Below, piece by piece: positions 40,144-48,912 of a DNA stretch of 64,000 nt. Within the stretch, counting starts at the first letter, position 1. Each line of letters starts with the position of its first letter. The position numbers and the translations under genes were made by a program. This stretch comes from Arenibaculum pallidiluteum (GTDB lineage Bacteria > Pseudomonadota > Alphaproteobacteria > Azospirillales > Azospirillaceae): contig NZ_JAFIQU010000015.1 of assembly GCF_017355985.1 (NCBI RefSeq), positions 1 through 64,000 on the forward strand, read 5' to 3'. Below the pieces are notes generated by a model. It ran no database searches. It saw only the letters and a program-made list of their open reading frames with translations, and was not told the DNA's origin.

Positions 40144-42951
40144 CTAGAGCGTCCCGTCCCCCTGGGACAGGAATGCGCGGGTCGCCTGGACAGCCTCGGC
40201 CAGGCCCACGCGGCGGATCTCGACGTCCGGCGGGAAGGCACCCTCCAGGCGCGACGGCATCATGGGGTCCAGCAGGACGAAGACGCCGGTGTCGTCGGCC
40301 CGGCGCACCAGCCGGCCGAAAGCCTGGCGCAGGCGAAGCCGGGTCAGCATGTCGTCCCAGCGCCGGCCGCCGAACGCCTCGCGCCGCGCCCGGTGCAGGA
40401 TGTCAGGCCGTGGCCAGGGCACCCGGTCGAAGACGATCAGGCGGAGCGAGCGGCCGGGCACGTCGACCCCGTCGCGCACCGCATCGGTGCCCAGCAGGCA
40501 GGCATGCTCCTCGCCGCGGAAGATGTCGACGAGCGTGCCCACGTCCAGCCCGTCCACGTGCTGGGCGTAGAGCGGCAGCCCGGCATCCTCGAGCCGCCCC
40601 GCGATGCGCTTGTGCACGGCGCGCAGCCGGCCGATCGCCGTGAACAGGCCCAGCCCCCCGCCGCCGGCCGCCAGGAACAGCTCGCGATAGGCCGCCGAGA
40701 CCTGGTCCAGGTCGTCCTTGCGCACGTCGGTCACCACCATGACCCGCGTGTGCGCGCCGTAGTCGAAGGGCGAGGGCACGCTGGCGCGCATGGCCCGGGT
40801 CGGCATGTGCAGCGCCCCCGTCCGGGTCATGGCCGCAAGCCAGTCCGTCTCGAGGTCGCCGGTGCCGTCGGTCAGCGTCGCGGAGGTGACGACCATCCCG
40901 TGGGCCTGCGCGCCCACCGTCGCCGCGAAGGGCTGGGTCGGGTCCACGTGGTGGCGGTAGAGGCCGACGTCGAGGTCGCGCCCGTCGTGCCGCTCCAGCC
41001 CGAACCAGTCGACGAACCCCGCGGGCGTGCCCTCCTCCAGGCTGGCCAGCATGCGCTGCCAGGCGCCGAGCGGCAGCGTGCCCCTCCGGTCCAGGCTCCG
41101 GCACACGGCCTCGATGCGCCCGCGCGTGTCGGTGTCGAGCTCGGCCGCCTCGTCGTCCAGGCGCTGGCGCAGCCGCTTGACCAGTGCCTCGATCGGCTTC
41201 TGCAGCCGCGCGAGCGCGACCTCCAGCTCCCCGGCGGCGTCCAGCAGCCCCTCGATGGGATGGGCCGTGTCGCATTCCAGGCTGTAGCCGGAATCCTGGT
41301 GGGGCGCCCGGGTCAGCACCATGCGGCGGACCATCAGCAGGAACGCCTCCCCCGGTCCCGAAGGGGCGCCGTCGTTGACCCGCATCGACCAGCCCTCGCC
41401 CGGGAGGGCGCGGGCGGCCCGCAGGATCTCGTCGATCAGCTCCAGCCCGTCCTCGTCGCCCTGCAGGAGATCCTCGACCCGGCGCTTAAGCCCGCGCGCC
41501 CGGCTGCGCGCGCCGCCCTCCGGCCCGATCAGCCAGCGCCGCAGGTCGCTGCCCTCGACGGCGGTCAGGTGTCCCGCGAAGGCATTGTCCGCGGCCTCGA
41601 AGACGTGGTGGCCCTCGTCGAAGACGTAGCGGGTCGGCAGCCAGGCGTCGTCCCCGCCGCCCAGCGCCGCCTGGACCATCACCAGGGCATGGTTGGCGAT
41701 CACGATCTCGGCCCGGCGGGCGAGGCGCACGCTGCGCTCGATGAAGCAGCGGTCGTAGTGGGGGCAGGCGGAATAGATGCACTCGCCCCGCCGATCGGCG
41801 AGGCCCAGGGTGCGCACGCGCCCCGCGATGTCGGCCAGCCAGCCCGGGAAGTCGCCGCCCTGGACGTCCCCGTCGCGCGTCGCCGCGGCCCAGCGCGCCA
41901 TCAGGCCCAGCGGCACGGCATAGGCCGGCTGGGCCGGCATCGCGTTCACGGCCTCCTCCAGGTTCAGGAGGCACAGGTAGTTCTCGCGCCCCTTGCGCAC
42001 GACCACGCGCCGCGCCTTGACGGCGGGCTCGGGATGCAGCCGGTCCAGCTCGCCGTCGATCTGGTGCTGCAGGTTCCGCGTATAGGTCGAGATCCAGACC
42101 GGCGCTTTGTTCTTCTCGGCCCAGAGGCTGGCCGCCGCCAGGTAGCCCAGGGTCTTGCCGACGCCGGTCCCGGCCTCGGCCAGCACCAGGTTCGGGGCGC
42201 CCTGCTGGTTGCGGGGCGTGAAGGCATGGGTGACGGCGCTCGCGTAGTCGGCCTGCTGGGGCCGCGGCTCGACGGCCTTTCCGGGCACCGCGGCCGCCAG
42301 CATCTCGCCGAGCCGGGTGCGTGCCTCCGAGGGCTCGACCGGCACCTGGCCGGGCGGCGGCTCGGGCGCGTGCTCGGACCATTCCGGCAGGCGCCGCCAG
42401 ACCTGCAGCGCGCGCGCCGCCTGCGCCGCGCTGGCCCCGGCCGGCCCCGCGGGCGCGCCGAGCGCCGAGAGCACGAAGCGCGCCCAGGGCCAGCCGTAGC
42501 CCTGCTGGGCGCCGGCCGTGCCCATGACCCAGGCGATGGCGACGGGGTCCGAGCGCTCCTCGCGCCCCGGGGCCGCCATGTCCTCGAGCAGGCGCCGCGC
42601 GGCGGAGAACAGGACCAGCGCCTCGCCCTCGGGCCCGCGGGGCGCGTCGATCCCCAGCGCCGCCGCCAGCCCCCGCGGCGTCGGCACGCAGAAGCGGGCG
42701 GGATGCACGAAGGCGAAGAGCTCCAGCAGGTCGTAGGCCGGCAGGCGCTCGACGCCCAGGCGCCGGAAGGTCGCGGGCGCGTGACAGACCAGCGGCGGCT
42801 CCATGCCGAGCCGGGCGCGGGCCTCCTTCGTCCCCAGCCGCTCGACCTCGCCGTCGGGGCTGAGCCAGACGGCATGCTGCGCGCCGGCGACGAGTGCCGG
42901 GGCGTCGGGCAGCATCAGGCGGGGTGGAAGCTTGGTGGGCGCCGTGTCCAT
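40144..42951 (-). CDS. ATP-dependent DNA helicase, DinG/XPD-like
   Basis: A 935-residue superfamily 2 helicase. An N-terminal region of about 230 residues (exonuclease-like in some relatives, but without visible catalytic acids here) is followed by Walker A AEAGTGVGKTLGY. The iron-sulphur cluster region holds YLCLLNLEE and CIYSACPHYDRCF with four cysteines. The DEGH box is in VFDEGHHVFEAADNAF, and the C-terminal motifs include LLGTDAVRDGVDVPG. It should unwind DNA with 5'-3' polarity during repair. TATAGT is positioned 8 bases before the ATG. The coding frame is unusually well matched by an antisense shadow. Confidence 0.88.
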   Translation of the reverse strand: MDTAPTKLPPRLMLPDAPALVAGAQHAVWLSPDGEVERLGTKEARARLGMEPPLVCHAPATFRRLGVERLPAYDLLELFAFVHPARFCVPTPRGLAAALGIDAPRGPEGEALVLFSAARRLLEDMAAPGREERSDPVAIAWVMGTAGAQQGYGWPWARFVLSALGAPAGPAGASAAQAARALQVWRRLPEWSEHAPEPPPGQVPVEPSEARTRLGEMLAAAVPGKAVEPRPQQADYASAVTHAFTPRNQQGAPNLVLAEAGTGVGKTLGYLAAASLWAEKNKAPVWISTYTRNLQHQIDGELDRLHPEPAVKARRVVVRKGRENYLCLLNLEEAVNAMPAQPAYAVPLGLMARWAAATRDGDVQGGDFPGWLADIAGRVRTLGLADRRGECIYSACPHYDRCFIERSVRLARRAEIVIANHALVMVQAALGGGDDAWLPTRYVFDEGHHVFEAADNAFAGHLTAVEGSDLRRWLIGPEGGARSRARGLKRRVEDLLQGDEDGLELIDEILRAARALPGEGWSMRVNDGAPSGPGEAFLLMVRRMVLTRAPHQDSGYSLECDTAHPIEGLLDAAGELEVALARLQKPIEALVKRLRQRLDDEAAELDTDTRGRIEAVCRSLDRRGTLPLGAWQRMLASLEEGTPAGFVDWFGLERHDGRDLDVGLYRHHVDPTQPFAATVGAQAHGMVVTSATLTDGTGDLETDWLAAMTRTGALHMPTRAMRASVPSPFDYGAHTRVMVVTDVRKDDLDQVSAAYRELFLAAGGGGLGLFTAIGRLRAVHKRIAGRLEDAGLPLYAQHVDGLDVGTLVDIFRGEEHACLLGTDAVRDGVDVPGRSLRLIVFDRVPWPRPDILHRARREAFGGRRWDDMLTRLRLRQAFGRLVRRADDTGVFVLLDPMMPSRLEGAFPPDVEIRRVGLAEAVQATRAFLSQGDGTL

Positions 42952-42959
42952 GGGCGCCC

Positions 42960-42965
42960 ACTATA
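42960..42965 (-). promoter_or_regulatory. Candidate -10 element of the DinG-like gene
   Basis: TATAGT on the minus strand ends 8 bases before the ATG at 42951. Initiation 6-8 bases downstream of it would fall at the ATG, giving a leaderless transcript. No good -35 element was found, so this is weaker than the other examples. Confidence 0.4.
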
Positions 42966-43143
42966 GGGGCGCCGCCGGCCGCGCGCGAGTTCCCGTGACG
43001 TTCCTCCCACGCTTGGCACCAAGGCGGGGACTTGGCGCATCGGGTCGGCGGACCTTACCATCGGCTTCCGCTCCGCCGGAGCGGCAGATCCGACAGGGCC
43101 GCCGAGGCCCGCACGCAAGCCAGCACGCGCAGGGGAGCCGCCC

Positions 43144-44274
43144 ATGAGCCTGATCACCTATCTGACGACCATCCGCTTCGCCGAGGGCGCGGTCGCCGAG
43201 GTCGCCGCGGACGCGGCCGAGGCCGGGATCAACCGCGCCCTCCTGGTCACCGACCGCGGCGTCATGGCGGCCGGCATCGCCGGGACCGTGGCGGAGCTGC
43301 TGGGCGCCCGCATCGCCGCCACATATGCCGAGACCCCTTCGAACCCGACCGAGGAGGCGGCCGAGGCCGCGCTGGCGCTCTACCGCGACGCCGGCTGCGA
43401 CGGGGTCGTCGCCGTCGGCGGCGGCTCCAGCATCGACCTGGCCAAGGCGGTGGCCCTGCTGGCTACCCATCCGGGCCCGCTGGAGCGCTACGCGCTGATC
43501 CTGGGCGGGGCTGCGCGCATCACCGCGGCCGTGGCGCCCGTGCTGGCGGTTCCGACCACGGCGGGCACGGGGAGCGAGGTCGGGCGCGGCGCCCTGATCA
43601 CGCTGCGCGACGGGCGCAAGCTCGGCCTGATCAGCCCGCACCTGATCCCGCGCCGGGCGGTCTGCGATCCCGCCCTGACGCTCGGCCTGCCGGCGGTCCT
43701 GACCGCGGCCACCGGCATGGACGCCCTGACGCACTGCATCGAGACCTTCCTGTCACCGCGCTACAACCCGCCCGCGGAGGCGATCGCCATCGACGGCGCC
43801 GCCCGCGCCTGGCGCTGGCTGGAGCCCGCGGTGCGTGACGGCGGCAACGCCGAGGCGCGCCGCGAGATGATGATGGCCTCGCTCCAGGGCGGGCTGACCT
43901 TCCAGAAGGGTCTTGGCGCCGTGCATGCCATGTCGCACCCGCTGGGCGGCCTGAAGGACCCGGTGCTGCACCATGGCACGCTGAACGCCGTGATCATGCC
44001 GGCGGTGCTGCGCTTCAACGCGCCGGCGGCGCCCGAGAAGTTCGCGCGGCTGCGCGCGGCGCTGGGCCTGCCGGAAGGGGCCGACCTGGCCGATGCGGTG
44101 GCCCGGCTCACCGAGCGGCTGGGCCTGCCCGGCAGCCTGCGCGCCATGGGGGTCGATCCGGCCGTCCTGCCGCGCATGGTCGAGGGCGCCCTGGCCGACC
44201 ACTCCGCGGCCACCAACCCCCGCCCCGCCACGGCCGAGGACTACGCAGCCCTCTTCGCCGAGGCGATGGGATGA
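43144..44274 (+). CDS. Iron-containing alcohol dehydrogenase
   Basis: A 376-residue group III dehydrogenase. The NAD-binding region includes GVVAVGGGSSIDLAKAVALL (about 89-108). The PTTAGTGSEVGRGALIT block (about 139-155) follows, then the metal site: the aspartate in VCDPAL, and histidines in GMDALTHCIETFLSPRYNPPAEAIA, AVHAMSHPLGG and LHHGTLNAV. The substrate is not evident; relatives oxidise butanol, lactaldehyde, hydroxybutyrate or maleylacetate. TTACCAT upstream (about 43054) could be part of its promoter, and AGGGGAGCCGCCC precedes the ATG. It stands alone and is followed by a strong hairpin. Confidence 0.9.
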   Translation: MSLITYLTTIRFAEGAVAEVAADAAEAGINRALLVTDRGVMAAGIAGTVAELLGARIAATYAETPSNPTEEAAEAALALYRDAGCDGVVAVGGGSSIDLAKAVALLATHPGPLERYALILGGAARITAAVAPVLAVPTTAGTGSEVGRGALITLRDGRKLGLISPHLIPRRAVCDPALTLGLPAVLTAATGMDALTHCIETFLSPRYNPPAEAIAIDGAARAWRWLEPAVRDGGNAEARREMMMASLQGGLTFQKGLGAVHAMSHPLGGLKDPVLHHGTLNAVIMPAVLRFNAPAAPEKFARLRAALGLPEGADLADAVARLTERLGLPGSLRAMGVDPAVLPRMVEGALADHSAATNPRPATAEDYAALFAEAMG

Positions 44275-44284
44275 GGGCGCCGCA

Positions 44285-44306
44285 CCCCTGACCCTTCGGT
44301 CAGGGG
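44285..44306 (+). terminator. Hairpin after the iron alcohol dehydrogenase gene
   Basis: CCCCTGACC (44285-44293) pairs perfectly with GGTCAGGGG (44298-44306) around a CTTC tetraloop. It lies 11 bases after the stop. No T-run follows, so termination may be partial or Rho-dependent. Confidence 0.6.
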
Positions 44307-44394
44307 GAGGGCCGCCGCTCGGGGGAAGCCAGGAACACCGGCGGCATGCGGGGGTTTCGAAGATGATGCGAGTTCCCAAAGGGGACGTGGAACC

Positions 44395-44571
44395 ATGGCC
44401 GTCATTCCCGAACCGACCCGGACGCTGCCCGGCCTCCACCCGCGCAGGCGCCGCTCGAAGCTCGTGGCCTACCTGGCCTTCGCGGTCCTGACCGTCGGCG
44501 CCGCATCGCTGCTGGCCTGGACCGGCATTCCCGGCCCCATGACGGAGCTGGGCACGGAACGGAACCGCTGA
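44395..44571 (+). CDS. Small single-span membrane protein
   Basis: A 58-residue protein: [15 protein letters not shown], a basic patch (PRRRRSK), then one membrane helix (about residues 24-44, [20 protein letters not shown]) and a short polar tail. The basic patch before the helix predicts an N-inside orientation. A purine-rich GTGGAA precedes the ATG. It is followed 24 bases later by the small Pro/Gly-rich gene, so they may be co-transcribed. No family is recognised. Confidence 0.55.
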   Translation: MAVIPEPTRTLPGLHPRRRRSKLVAYLAFAVLTVGAASLLAWTGIPGPMTELGTERNR

Positions 44572-44595
44572 CCCCGCCGCACTCGGGAGGACACC

Positions 44596-44880
44596 ATGAC
44601 CAGGAAGCCGCTGGGATCGAGCGACCGCCCCGAGGAGGGGTCCTATATCCCGGGCAGCGCTGGCAAGGGCGGCGATCCTGGCATGGACATCCGCCCCGGC
44701 CCGCCGCAGGGTCAGCCGCAGGACCCGCCGGCCGCGCCCGGCGAGACGCCCGGCGGCGCACCCGGCGCCCCCTCCGGCGGCAGGGGCGGCCTCGGCGGCG
44801 GCGCGGATGCCGGCAACAGCTCGGCAGGCCATGCCGGCGGCGACATCGAGACCGGCGGCATCGAGCGAAGGAAGCCCTGA
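44596..44880 (+). CDS. Small Gly/Pro-rich low-complexity protein
   Basis: A 94-residue protein with a short ordered-looking start ([23 protein letters not shown]) and a long Gly/Pro/Ala/Gln region, ending [25 protein letters not shown] lies 3 bases before the ATG, a good ribosome site. It is probably disordered. The composition resembles the proline-rich small gene at 36100 but without aligned repeats. Its role is unknown; dehydration or surface-associated functions are possible for such proteins but not shown here. Confidence 0.55.
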   Translation: MTRKPLGSSDRPEEGSYIPGSAGKGGDPGMDIRPGPPQGQPQDPPAAPGETPGGAPGAPSGGRGGLGGGADAGNSSAGHAGGDIETGGIERRKP

Positions 44881-44924
44881 CCGCCCGGGGCATCCGCGGG
44901 CCGCGCGACCGACGGGCGCGGCGG

Positions 44925-44954
44925 TTGACCTTGCCGAGCGCGCCATGGTCTAAG
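44925..44954 (+). promoter_or_regulatory. Candidate promoter of mtgA
   Basis: TTGACC (44925-44930) and TCTAAG (44949-44954) are separated by 18 bases. The -10 element ends 6 bases before a GTG at 44961 that is in frame with mtgA. A transcript starting there would be leaderless. A TTG start at 44925 would fall inside this -35 element. Confidence 0.55.
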
Positions 44955-44960
44955 CCGGGC

Positions 44961-45638
44961 GTGCCCCGCCGGATCCTCCGCCTCGCCCTGACCGTGCTCG
45001 CGGCACTCGCAGCCTTCTCGGTGCTGTGGGTGCTGGCCTACCGCGTCGTCCCCGTTCCCGCGACGCCGCTGATGCTTGTGCGTGCCGTCCAGGGCCACGG
45101 GCTGGACAAGGACTGGACGGCGCTCGATCGGATCTCGCCCAACCTCGCGCGCGCCGTCATCGCCGCCGAGGACACCAAGTTCTGCGGGCACTACGGCTTC
45201 GACCTGGAGGCGATCGAGGACGCGCTCCAGGACAATGCCGAGGGGGGCTCCATGCGCGGGGGCAGCACGATCAGCCAGCAGACCGCGAAGAACGCCTTCC
45301 TGTGGCCGGACCGGAGCTGGCTGCGCAAGGGCGTCGAGGCCGGCTTCACACTGCTGGTCGAGACGCTCTGGCCGAAGGCGCGCATCGTCGAGGTGTATCT
45401 GAACATCGTGGAATGGGGCCCTGGCCTCTACGGCGCCGAGGCGGCGGCCCGACGCTACTTCGACCGGCCGGCCTCGGGCCTGACCGAGCGCCAGGCGGCG
45501 CTGATGGCCGCGGTCCTGCCGAACCCGTTGCGCTGGTCGCCCGCCCGTCCGACCGACTACATCCAGCGCCGCGCCACGGTGATCCAGCGGCGCATGGCGA
45601 TCGTCGCCCGGGACGGCCTCGCCGACTGCGCGGGCTGA
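44961..45638 (+). CDS. mtgA: Monofunctional peptidoglycan transglycosylase
   Basis: A 225-residue GT51 enzyme that polymerises lipid II into glycan strands at the outer face of the inner membrane. An N-terminal anchor (about residues 6-30) precedes the catalytic domain. [27 protein letters not shown] carries the catalytic glutamate of the EDxxFxxHxGFD motif (Phe-Cys here). [45 protein letters not shown] with the second glutamate, and [14 protein letters not shown] complete the set. The GTG start is chosen from the promoter position; TTG codons at 44925 and 44931 are also in frame. Length fits MtgA. Confidence 0.92.
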   Translation: MPRRILRLALTVLAALAAFSVLWVLAYRVVPVPATPLMLVRAVQGHGLDKDWTALDRISPNLARAVIAAEDTKFCGHYGFDLEAIEDALQDNAEGGSMRGGSTISQQTAKNAFLWPDRSWLRKGVEAGFTLLVETLWPKARIVEVYLNIVEWGPGLYGAEAAARRYFDRPASGLTERQAALMAAVLPNPLRWSPARPTDYIQRRATVIQRRMAIVARDGLADCAG

Positions 45639-45764
45639 GGCGACTGCGGCACGCCCCCTTGACCCTCCAACGGCTGCAGGGTCCATTTCTACCGGACCGA
45701 TGCGGGCGGGCACGGCATCCTTGAGGCTCCCCCGTCCGCACGACCGGCGACAGGAATCGGCCAC

Positions 45765-46835
45765 ATGGCACACACCCATTCCCACACCCACGGCGACCAC
45801 GGGCATGACCATCACGGGCATGGCGATCACGGGCATGGCGCCCATGCCCACCATGGGCACGGGCATCACGACCATGGACCGGGGCACGGGCCGGGCCATG
45901 GACCAGGAGGGCATGTCCATGCGGTGACGGCCGACAGCGAGCGCAGGGTCCTGTGGGCGATGGTCCTGACCGGCGGCTTCATGCTGGTCGAGGTCATCGG
46001 CGGCGTGCTGTCCGGCTCGCTGGCCCTGATCGCCGATGCCGGGCACATGCTCACGGACTTCGCCTCGCTCGCCATGGCCTGGTTCGCCTTCAGGCTTGGA
46101 CGCCGGCCGGCCGACCGGCTGCGGACCTACGGCTATCACCGCTTCCAGGTGCTGGCGGCCTTCTTGAACGGGATCTCGCTCTTCGCGATCTCCGCCTGGA
46201 TCGCGGTCGAGGCCCTCGGCCGCCTGTTCGATCCCGTGGAGGTGCTCGGCGGGCAGATGCTGGTCGTCGCGATCCTCGGCCTGTCGGTCAATCTCGCCGC
46301 GTTCTGGATACTGCACCGCGGCGGGGGCGAGAACCTGAACGTCCGCGGCGCCGCGCTGCACGTCCTCGGGGATATGCTGGGGTCCGTCGGCGCAATCGCC
46401 GCGGCCCTCGTGATCCTGTGGACCGGCTGGACAACCATCGACCCGATCCTGTCGGTCGCGGTGGTCCTCCTCATCCTGCGCGGCGCCTGGAGGGTGACAA
46501 GGGAATCGGCGCACATCCTGCTGGAGGGCACGCCGAGCGGCATCGACGCCGCGAGCGTCGGCGCCGCGGTCCGGCAGGTGCCCGGCGTCGTCGACGTCCA
46601 CCACGTCCATGCCTGGTCGCTGACGACCGAGCGGCCGGTGGTCACGCTGCACGCCGTGATCGACGAGGATGCCGACCAGAACGGGGCGGTGGCCGCCATC
46701 AACGGCGTGCTCCAGACGCGGTTCGGCATCGACCACGCCACCGTCCAGGTCGAGCGGGGCGCCTGCGCCCACGCCCCGGACTGCCACGGCCATCCCGTCC
46801 CGGCGGAGCAGCCCTCGCCGCCCCTGTCCCCCTGA
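45765..46835 (+). CDS. Cation diffusion facilitator, zinc/cobalt exporter
   Basis: A 356-residue transporter of the CDF family. The first 55 residues are extremely His-rich (repeats of HGDHGHDHHGH and PGHGPG) and should bind metal ions. Six membrane helices follow. The two metal-site motifs are seen as DAGHMLTD in helix 2 and LHVLGDMLGS in helix 5, giving the Asp/His set typical of zinc exporters. The cytoplasmic C-terminal domain contains VPGVVDVHHVHAWSL and a late His/Cys-rich tail. It probably removes Zn2+ by proton exchange. It ends 31 bases before a strong bidirectional hairpin. Confidence 0.93.
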   Translation: MAHTHSHTHGDHGHDHHGHGDHGHGAHAHHGHGHHDHGPGHGPGHGPGGHVHAVTADSERRVLWAMVLTGGFMLVEVIGGVLSGSLALIADAGHMLTDFASLAMAWFAFRLGRRPADRLRTYGYHRFQVLAAFLNGISLFAISAWIAVEALGRLFDPVEVLGGQMLVVAILGLSVNLAAFWILHRGGGENLNVRGAALHVLGDMLGSVGAIAAALVILWTGWTTIDPILSVAVVLLILRGAWRVTRESAHILLEGTPSGIDAASVGAAVRQVPGVVDVHHVHAWSLTTERPVVTLHAVIDEDADQNGAVAAINGVLQTRFGIDHATVQVERGACAHAPDCHGHPVPAEQPSPPLSP

Positions 46836-46866
46836 CCCGAACGGCCGCGTCCGGCACCAAAGCGAA

Positions 46867-46894
46867 GGGCCCGCCCCCTTGCGGGGGCGGGCCC
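46867..46894. terminator. Bidirectional hairpin between convergent genes
   Basis: GGGCCCGCCCCC (46867-46878) pairs with GGGGGCGGGCCC (46883-46894) around TTGC, a perfect 12-base stem. It lies between the CDF gene and the oppositely directed rhlE gene. No long T-run follows on either strand, but position and strength suggest a terminator for both. Confidence 0.7.
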
Positions 46895-46944
46895 TGTCGC
46901 ATTCGAATCCGGCAAGACCGGCGATGGATCGGGCCGGCGATGGA

Positions 46945-48249
46945 TCAGGCCGCAGCCTGCCCCCCGCCCCGCCCGGAGCGCCGGCGCCGCCGGCCCTGGC
47001 CGCCGGGACCGCCGGGACCGCCCTTGCCGGCCGCCTTCGCGGCCTGGCCGGGACGGGGGCCCGCCGCATGCCCGCCGCGCGCCGCGCGGGCGGCATAGGC
47101 CCCCGCGATCGGGGCGGCGTGGTAGGCGTGCTCCTCGTGCACGGGCACCGGCTGGCGGATCGCCTTCTCGATCGCGCGGAGGTAGTCGACCTCCTCGGCA
47201 TCGCAGAAGGACAGTGCCATGCCGTCGCGCCCGGCACGGGCCGTCCGGCCGATGCGGTGCACGTAGCTCTCGGGCTCGTTCGGCAGGTCGAAGTTGACGA
47301 CGTGGGTCACGCCGTCGACGTCGATGCCGCGGGCCGCGATGTCGGTCGCCACCAGCGCGCGGACCTGCCCGGCCTTGAAGCCGTCGAGCGCCCGCTGGCG
47401 CGCCGACTGCGACTTGTTGCCGTGGATCGCCGCCGCCTGCACGCCCGCCTTCTCCAGGTACTCGGCGACGCGGTTGGCGCCGTGCTTGGTGCGCGAGAAG
47501 ACGATGGCCCGCGTCATGGCGGGGTCGCGGAACAGGTCGGCCAGCAGGTGCCGCTTGTTGCCCTTGTCGACGAACAGGACCTTCTGCTCGATCCGCTCGA
47601 CCGTGGTGGCCGGCGGCGTCACCTCGACCCGCGCCGGGTCGGTCAGCAGGCTCGCGGCCAGCTCGGAGACGGCATCGGGCATGGTCGCCGAGAACAGCAT
47701 GGTCTGGCGCTTCTTCGGCACCAGGGCCACGATCTTCCGGACGTCCCGGATGAAGCCCATGTCGAGCATCCGGTCGGCCTCGTCCAGGACGAAGATCTCG
47801 ACCGCGTCCAGCTTGGCCATGCCCTGGGACAGCAGGTCCAGCAGGCGCCCCGGGGTCGCGACCAGGATGTCGAGGCCGCGGGCGAGCGCCGCCGCCTGCG
47901 GGTTGATGGACACGCCGCCATGCACGACGGCGGCACGCAGCGTGAGGCGGGAGCCGTAGGTCTGGAAGCCCTCGGCGATCTGGAGCGCCAGCTCGCGCGT
48001 CGGCGTCAGGATCAGGGCGCGCGGCGCCTTGGGCAGCGGCTTGCGCTTCGCCTCGGCCAGGCGCTGGAGGATCGGCAGCGCGAAGGCCGCCGTCTTGCCG
48101 GTGCCCGTCTGGGCGAGGCCGAGCACGTCGCGCCCGGCCAGGAGATGCGGAATGGCGCCCGCCTGGATGGGCGTGGCGGCAGTATAGCCCTCGGCCTGGA
48201 CAGCCTCGAGCAGCGGCCCCGAGAGGCCGAGCGAAGTAAACTCAGTCAT
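46945..48249 (-). CDS. rhlE: DEAD-box RNA helicase, RhlE type
   Basis: A 434-residue RNA helicase. Motifs are in order: Q motif region [58 protein letters not shown] and [10 protein letters not shown]. The C-terminal 60 residues are a Gly/Arg-rich basic tail ([20 protein letters not shown]) that should help RNA binding. It likely acts in ribosome assembly or RNA decay, especially in the cold. infA ends 12 bases upstream in the same direction, so both genes share a transcript, which fits a translation role. The gene name is by family; related paralogues exist. Confidence 0.93.
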   Translation of the reverse strand: MTEFTSLGLSGPLLEAVQAEGYTAATPIQAGAIPHLLAGRDVLGLAQTGTGKTAAFALPILQRLAEAKRKPLPKAPRALILTPTRELALQIAEGFQTYGSRLTLRAAVVHGGVSINPQAAALARGLDILVATPGRLLDLLSQGMAKLDAVEIFVLDEADRMLDMGFIRDVRKIVALVPKKRQTMLFSATMPDAVSELAASLLTDPARVEVTPPATTVERIEQKVLFVDKGNKRHLLADLFRDPAMTRAIVFSRTKHGANRVAEYLEKAGVQAAAIHGNKSQSARQRALDGFKAGQVRALVATDIAARGIDVDGVTHVVNFDLPNEPESYVHRIGRTARAGRDGMALSFCDAEEVDYLRAIEKAIRQPVPVHEEHAYHAAPIAGAYAARAARGGHAAGPRPGQAAKAAGKGGPGGPGGQGRRRRRSGRGGGQAAA

Positions 48250-48261
48250 TGCTTGCTTTCG

Positions 48262-48534
48262 TCAGCGGCGGCGCGGCGGCGGACGGCGCACGGCGCCCGG
48301 GCTGCTGGCGGCCTCGTCCTTGTGCCGGAAGTTGATGCGCGCCTTCGTCAGGTCGTAGGGCGTCATCTCGAGCGACACGCGGTCGCCCGCCAGCACGCGG
48401 ATGCGGTTCTTCTTCATGCGGCCCGAGGCATAGGCGATCACCTCGTGGCCGCCTTCGAGCTTTACGCGGAACCGGGCGTCGGGCAGCACTTCGGTGACCA
48501 CGCCCTCCATCTCGACCAAATCTTCCTTGGCCAT
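48262..48534 (-). CDS. infA: Translation initiation factor IF-1
   Basis: A 90-residue OB-fold protein that binds the ribosomal A site during initiation. The start [48 protein letters not shown] and the segment [23 protein letters not shown] are diagnostic. The usual length is about 72 residues; here a basic, Pro/Arg-rich tail of about 18 residues is added ([18 protein letters not shown]). It is co-directional with rhlE, 12 bases upstream of it. The leader upstream contains two adjacent hairpins. It is an essential gene, so it anchors this region as core chromosome. Confidence 0.96.
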   Translation of the reverse strand: MAKEDLVEMEGVVTEVLPDARFRVKLEGGHEVIAYASGRMKKNRIRVLAGDRVSLEMTPYDLTKARINFRHKDEAASSPGAVRRPPPRRR

Positions 48535-48912
48535 GCGAAATCCTCTTGGCGGCGCGCCGGCCCCGCAGCGGGGGGCGCGCATGGGTTTCGGCCCGAGGGG
48601 ATCTCGGGGCCGGGGGCCCCCGCCAGGGTCTCGGCGGGGCATCGCGTCACTGTGGGGAAAATCGGCAAGCCGATGGTGCCCTCGGGCACCCCATAGCTGG
48701 ATCGACGCGAGACAGATAATCACGAAAACGTCCGAAGGCAAGCGAAGTCGGCCCCCCGGCGGAGATGACGCGAGCGCGCCCACGCAAGTGGTCACAAAAT
48801 GACACGGCTCCGCGACCGCATGGCGCCTTGCGCGGAGCGGGCGCGCGGGGCATGAAGACCCGCCGGACAACCAAGGCCTGCCGAAGACCGGCTGCGCATG
48901 ACGGAGACCGGT
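48535..48912 (-). promoter_or_regulatory. infA leader and divergent promoter region with two hairpins
   Basis: These 378 bases have no gene. ATCGGC-AA-GCCGAT (48661-48674) and GGTGCC-CTCG-GGCACC (48675-48690) form two hairpins side by side. On the minus strand the first ends in TTTT, so it may be an attenuator in the infA-rhlE transcript. Bases 48700-48770 are less GC-rich and probably hold the promoters of infA and of the divergent gene at 48913. Confidence 0.45.

Noticed and set aside
40393-42966. 857-codon plus-strand frame opposite the DinG-like helicase
   Set aside because: Antisense shadow; the helicase motifs on the other strand are complete.
44712-47237. 841-codon minus-strand frame
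   Set aside because: Antisense to mtgA and the metal exporter, and composed of low-complexity residues.
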